64,000 nucleotides of DNA, taken from contig CM021322.1 in NCBI GenBank assembly GCA_010645155.1, positions 4,908,073 through 4,972,072 on the forward strand, read 5' to 3'. The notes under the pieces were generated by a model. It saw only the letters and a program-made list of their open reading frames with translations. It was not told the DNA's origin and made no database searches. Positions within the stretch are counted from its first letter, which is position 1, and the number at the start of each line of letters is the position of its first letter. The stretch is from Tigriopus japonicus (lineage: Eukaryota > Arthropoda > Copepoda > Harpacticoida > Harpacticidae). Made by a program: the position numbers and the translations under genes. Shown piece after piece: positions 58,700-64,000 of the stretch.

Positions 58700-61600
58700 A
58701 TGAAATCGGTGAGTGAACTTTGAACCCGTCGAAACAGTTTTTTTTTTATGCCGGAGTGATGAAGGAGCTATAACAATCGAGTCTTGGAAGGGTTTATCTT
58801 GTGTTTGGATCAAGTCTCCTTATTGATTGTCGAGGTCGTTTAATATGGGAAAAAATCATTTATGATCGTGTACACGTGAAACTACTTCTTGTTGATTTGA
58901 CCTCGAAATAACGCTAGAAGTCTTGAGAGAAAAAAAGAGCCATAATTGACTCTGAGGGCCAATCCACCTGAAATGCACTCACTCACTCACTCGCTCACAT
59001 GAAGTACGTTTCCCCTTGAAAATCCTCTTCAAAATTCTTTCTTCGCGTTGAAGTGTTTACTCAGATGAAGCATGCTCCGAATGTACGTACGAAATGATGT
59101 GTGCAGTGATTTCATCATCACCATCTTCATTCCACGAGAGCGAGAGACATACAGGCCTCTCTTTACCCATTCATTCGCATATCGCTCGTAGAGAAAGATG
59201 TTAACTCACGAGATGAGGCATGCATGCATACATGGATGCTTACTTGCTAAGTAGATGTTGATTATTCTCGATGATTGAATTGCCTTGTCATTCATGAGTC
59301 AAGATGACGCGCAGAACTTTTGGCCTCAACGAGATTACCATTGTCCAACAAAGATGTATCCTTGCCTTTGGCACGTTATCGCATCTTAGAAGCCCCCACA
59401 GATGGCATGAGACCAAGTGAATAATTCCGTTTGACCAATAATCGTCGTCATCGTCATCATCGTCGGTGGCAGAATGGACTCGGGAATCCGCCCTTGACTT
59501 TAGGGCAATTCGCGGTGGAAGCCCTTGAGGTTTCGAATGCACGTTGCCAATGGATGGATGGATTTGCCGGTAAACTCGGTGGAAAACTTGAAATGGTGGC
59601 TCGCGCCCAAAAACACCGTCAATGACCTCGCAAAAATGAAATCTTTGGGGTTGAGTGGGACAGTACAGTATGTGCAGACTATGCATAATCGCTGAGATTG
59701 AATTAGAAAACCTAACTTTTATGGCATGTGTGACGAACCAACATCTACGTTGATTGACGTCTGGCAAAATTCTTTGCGACTTTTCTCCTTCGTCTTCATT
59801 TTTTAGAAGGGAAAAGAACATATTTATGTTGTCTTGCTATAAATAGCCTTCAGAAGGCAAGTTGGAAGCAAAAAGAAAAACGTAATTCATTCCAAGGGAA
59901 CGACACCTTCATTGTGGTCGACCAAACCTTAATTGATTGTCTAGAAGGATACGTTTCATTTGCGTTGGAAACATATGGTCCTCTCCAAATCAGACAAGCA
60001 TTGTTTGAACTAACATGACATCTTCTTATGTAGATGTCTCTCCGTGTTCTCTAGGTATGATCGAGCTTTCTTTCTCTTTATAGTTCGGTCTATGGGTGTT
60101 CTCATGCCTGATCAGTGTTGGTCTTGTTGTGGTGGCATTTCCCCATGCCCAACGAGGCGAGTGGTACCAAACCTACTCGCAAGATCACCAACCTCATTTC
60201 TCACCGGTCAATCCAGGATTTCCTCTCCTCAACACAAAGAGCAAGAACCGCGAATGGCATACCAATTATGCATCCAGTGGCAACTCCGTGATCACCAAGA
60301 GACAAAGTGCAGTGAGCTTAAACCCATTGGAAATGGTCTCGAATAAACTCCGAGAATTGGGCCAACAAGTCGTGAAGGGATTCTCGAAGCTCACCAGATT
60401 CGACACGCGTGACCGAGACTCATTTTCTCGGGATTTTCTCCAGCCCAGCATAGATAGCGATTCGGATGACTATTTGTTCGTGCCAGGAGCCTCTGTAAGA
60501 TCATTAAGAGTCAACCAATACCATTAATCACTGTGGGGCCACTGGATACAACTGCTACTACATGCACCAACCACCCACAATAACAAACATGCACATACTA
60601 CCGTATTCCCTCTCTCTCTTTCTTTCTTTCACACACACATACTACGTATATACAGTCCTCCACACATCTTGTAGAATGTTCGCATAATTCTTCCTCCTTT
60701 CCTGCTGTTTACTGGTTCCACTGTCCTCAGTGGGTTTCTAAGGTTCCATGGTTCCATGGCTTTGGGGGAGTTGATGCAAAATTTGAGTTGCGTGTACATT
60801 ACATGCAATACATGGCACATCTCCTTCGTGCATTCATCGCTTCTCGACGTCGAAGTTCGTTCGTCCTTCTCGACACATTTACACACACACACAAACTTGG
60901 AAAAGGGAACCATAAAACGATCTTAAGATTGCACACATATCACATACGCACAGTCGCACACCAAATCGCATGAAAAGGATACCGCAACAAGATGTCATGA
61001 ACACTGTGTACAAAAAATAAAAAAAGAAAGGTTTACAGTTTCTTTCGCACGATTTCTTCTCAATCGGGTCTATACCATGAATCACATTCACACAAAAATG
61101 AACAAAACCCAGAGCATGCATGACCCTTCAGAACACACAGCCATGTTAGAGTCTTCCATTTCAGGCCCATTCCCTTCGTGGACAACCCGTATCTCAAACA
61201 TATTCATCCTCGGGAAGCGGTGCCCATGGAAGCTATTTCAGTAATGGGGACGTAGCTAGGTCCCCTCCCCATAATGAAATCCCTGCCTCCACGTATCATT
61301 ACTACACACCAAGTAGCTCAGACTCGGGTTCGTTCTCATTACCCTCCGACGAGCGAGTCCAACTGACATCCGCTTCGACCTCGGATCATTATTCGAGTTC
61401 CTCGGAGGCGTATTATGTGGATCATCCCACGCGTCACGTGATCTCTCAACAGCCTCAGAGTGGCAAGCCTTCGTTCTTTGAGTATGTGGCTAATGACCTC
61501 AAGAAAGCGGGAGACTGGATGATGAGCATGCTTGGCATGGGAAACCATCCGGAGGAAGCCCATGATGGCCATAAAGACCGCTTGATTATTGATCAAAACA

Positions 61601-64000
61601 CAGTCGGACAACATCCTTACCTCACGGATTTCCCTGAATCCCCATTCGCGGATTTGCTGTACCAGGAGTACTTGGCCTCGACCTCAGATTCAACCCCACC
61701 ACCTCCTTTTTATCCGAATGCAGAATTCCCAGAGCCCCAAGGGCCACAAGACTCGTATGTCGACCATCATATCGAGGAACCAACCGCTTCAGTGGCCCAG
61801 GTTCCACCCGTTCCCATTAAGCTCCTGATTTCCGCACAAATCGCCAAGGAACATGGGGCTGAAGTGAAGACATTACCCATCGAAGTTGTAGCAGGCTCAG
61901 ACACGACTCGATTAGTATTGGAATTACCCGCTTCACAGACAAAAGACCTTGATTCCTCAACATTAACAAAGGCAACTGAAGGAGAAGGCGGAGAAAACAT
62001 TGGAGGGGCAGCCTTGACGATAAATGGAAACGACTACAAGACGTCGATTGAGGAGAAGACGGATGAGCTACAAAGCAAGGTGAGATGAAGATGTTAGAAG
62101 GAGGAGGAGAGGGAGAGAGAGAGAGGAAAGAAATGTGCAAAGGCAGCATCACACCCCATGACCATCTGTCAACTCGCCCATTTTTCTTGTAATGGGATCT
62201 TGAAATCAAGAGTCTGTTGGAATCAAACAAGATTTGATCTTGAGCGCCAACAATCAAGGTCCTTGTGAAAATGGGCTCAAGGGGAGGAGGGTTGAGAATG
62301 AAAGACGTCACACTACACATCATCTTGGCATTAAGAAATCAAAATTACCCCCAAATGTACCAAGTAGAGCAAGTCATCTTTCAGTCAGGTACCCATTCTT
62401 ATTTAGTGAAACCTTGTCGAATCTTGCAATTTCTTCATTCGGCTTGGAAACGTAATGTCCCGTAGAATATCTTTTTGCCGAATCCAACTTAAACTTTTTC
62501 ATCAGCAGTTAATTCCAATACTCAAAATTAAGTTGTTGGTGGCATGAATTTAATTGGTTGTTGCATTACTAAAAAGAGGCAATAGCTCAGCGAAGTCAAA
62601 CAGTTCTTATTTTCACACAATGGTTTGAATCATTTTGTGAAGGGCACACTTCTCCTCAGCAATGTTTTTATTATAAAGACGTATTGTAAATGGGATTTAT
62701 CCGTGATGAAAATCAAATTGTTGTAACTTTTTTTTTTTAGGTGGACAACGACTATGACGATATCATCTTAGTATCAACCGAGGAGCACAATAACGATATC
62801 GACGACGAGAACTTCACAATTCAGAGGGACAACAAAACCTTCATGAGAGTTTACGACAAAACATTGGGGCGCTCGATCCTCCGCGAAATGACCAATATTT
62901 ACCGTCCAGTTGCCAGGCCTTCCTTGACCAAAGACTATTCCTATCAGGCATCCGAACAAGTCACCCAAGATGAGGAAGCCCAAACCTCAGGGCCCAAATC
63001 CAATTACCCAACTTTTGCGTCTGTGATTGACGAGAATCAAAATAACGTGGCTTTGACGTCACACGATGGGGACACAGTAGATCTGGGCCAAATTGCCACT
63101 TCTCAAGTCATTATCGAGGGCGAAAAGAGCGATGACAAAGCTCTTTACTTTGTCCAAGAACCAGAAGAAATCGGTGCTATCGACTATGAGTTCTTATTCC
63201 CAGAGGAGGTGAGGGAAATCGAGGACGATTACGACCACTACGAAGTCATCAATACCGAATCAAGTACAGAGCATATAGAGTTCCAACCTGAGGTCACCAC
63301 CACCCTCAACCCCATTATCAAACAGGAAATGCCAACTTCTGATGGCGCTGTCATTGTCTATCCAACCTCTGAAAACGACGACGAAACGTATGCCAATCCA
63401 ACCCCAGGAGCCACAACCACCTTGGAATCCACGTCCACAGTGATTACGAGCTCGGTTTCCAGTACAGCGCAAATTGGATTGAGCAAAGGTGCGACTAAGC
63501 TAAGCGAATGGACTCGGAAACTTGAGGCTGCCCTTTCGTCTTCTTCGTCCAAAGATGATCATCCCGCCTCAATTCCACAAGTTGAGACCGCGAATTTGGA
63601 GCCAAAAGCCGATTTCACATTGTCAGCAGAGCCGAGTTCATCCATCAATCAGACAACCACGACAGACGAGGGATTAGTCTCCGTTTCATCCTCGTCGGTT
63701 TTGGCGCCAAAAACTCCGACCGAGACATTGTCTTCAACGGAATTGGCGGCGCTAGGTGAGGATCATTTGTTGGATCAATCTGGCGAGAAAAAACGTGCCA
63801 AAGAAGGTGCTGTCAAGAAGGAGAATACGCTCAATGGACTGTTTATCGAGGATGATTGGGATAACTCAAGCATTTGGCAGGGCGAGAAGTCTCAAGAGGC
63901 TGACCAACTCCGTGAGTTGCTCGTTACCCGCAAGAAGTTACTTCACAAGCTCAAAGAAAAACGCAAGGACAAGAAGAAGATCTTGCTAGCTAAGCTCAAG
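58700..64000 (+). CDS. Secreted acidic Ser/Thr-rich protein of unknown function (3' end outside window)
   Basis: Exons 58700-58708, 60084-60494, 61165-62079 and 62741-64000 (still open) are joined at phase 0 by GT-AG introns of 1375, 670 and 661 bp, giving at least 865 residues. Exon 1 encodes only MKS. With exon 2 it makes a clear signal peptide (MKSFGLWVFSCLISVGLVVV, then AFPHA before QRGEW). The rest is low-complexity: Tyr/His/Ser-rich (residues about 140-230), Pro-rich, then strongly acidic (DNDYDDIILVSTEEHNNDID, EIEDDYDHYEVI), Ser/Thr-rich (SSSSSKDDH, TTTTDEG), and at the window edge highly basic (RKKLLHKLKEKRKDKKK). One N-glycosylation-type NQT and one NKT are visible. No catalytic or Cys-rich domain was seen. 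A cuticle, matrix or glue-like role is possible but unsupported. Confidence 0.85.
60605..60660. repeat. (CT)n and (CA)n tracts in intron 2
   Basis: CTCTCTCTCTTTCTTTCTTTC is followed by ACACACACA within the second intron of the secreted-protein gene; another (CA)n lies near 60880-60892. Confidence 0.85.

Noticed and set aside
59288..59821. 177-codon minus-strand frame with a poly-Asp run
   Set aside because: It lies in intron 1 of the secreted-protein gene, the Asp run comes from a GTC/ATC microsatellite-like tract, and there is no splice or family support.

Overview
This is a eukaryotic nuclear window from an invertebrate, most likely an arthropod. A small-genome crustacean such as a copepod is my best guess, but that is inference. 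The reasons are GT-AG introns of about 60-200 bp in conserved genes, an interstitial CCTAA/TTAAC tract that resembles degenerate arthropod TTAGG telomere repeat, and a dense load of small DNA transposons, SINEs and 5'-truncated LINEs.

Four multi-exon protein genes can be rebuilt with every splice phase closing. (1) 16148-18868 (+) is an SLC26 anion transporter, closest to the SLC26A11 type, with a C-terminal STAS domain; its first exon is unresolved. (2) 20097-19191 (-) is a cytosolic thymidine kinase of the TK1 type with a C-terminal KEN box. It faces the transporter tail to tail, with 322 bp between the stop codons. (3) 52327-42686 (-) is an 8-exon gene for a 1281-residue two-pass membrane protein that resembles TMEM200, with a very long hydrophilic tail. 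(4) 58700 to the window end (+) is a secreted, acidic, Ser/Thr-rich protein of unknown function, at least 865 residues, cut by the window edge. I see no functional link between the four genes.

The gene-poor parts (1-16 kb and 20.1-42.6 kb) are mostly mobile-element debris. Several non-autonomous elements are bounded to the base by terminal inverted repeats and 8-bp target duplications of the hAT type. They fall into at least six families: TAGGGACAGG, CATAGGCGTAGG, TAGTGATGGA, TACAGAAGCT, CAGACCTTTG, and a family of the CAGG-GTTC type. One family carries a tandem array of an approximately 32-bp unit inside its ends. The window also holds two Tc1/mariner relics, a decayed CR1/Jockey-like LINE with an in-frame 129-bp duplication, two kinds of tRNA-derived SINE (one sharing the LINE's 3' tail), and several fold-back elements and microsatellites.

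52.3-58.7 kb is intergenic and contains purine/pyrimidine-rich tracts that probably include the divergent upstream regions of genes 3 and 4. No rRNA gene, CRISPR array or intact functional tRNA gene was seen.
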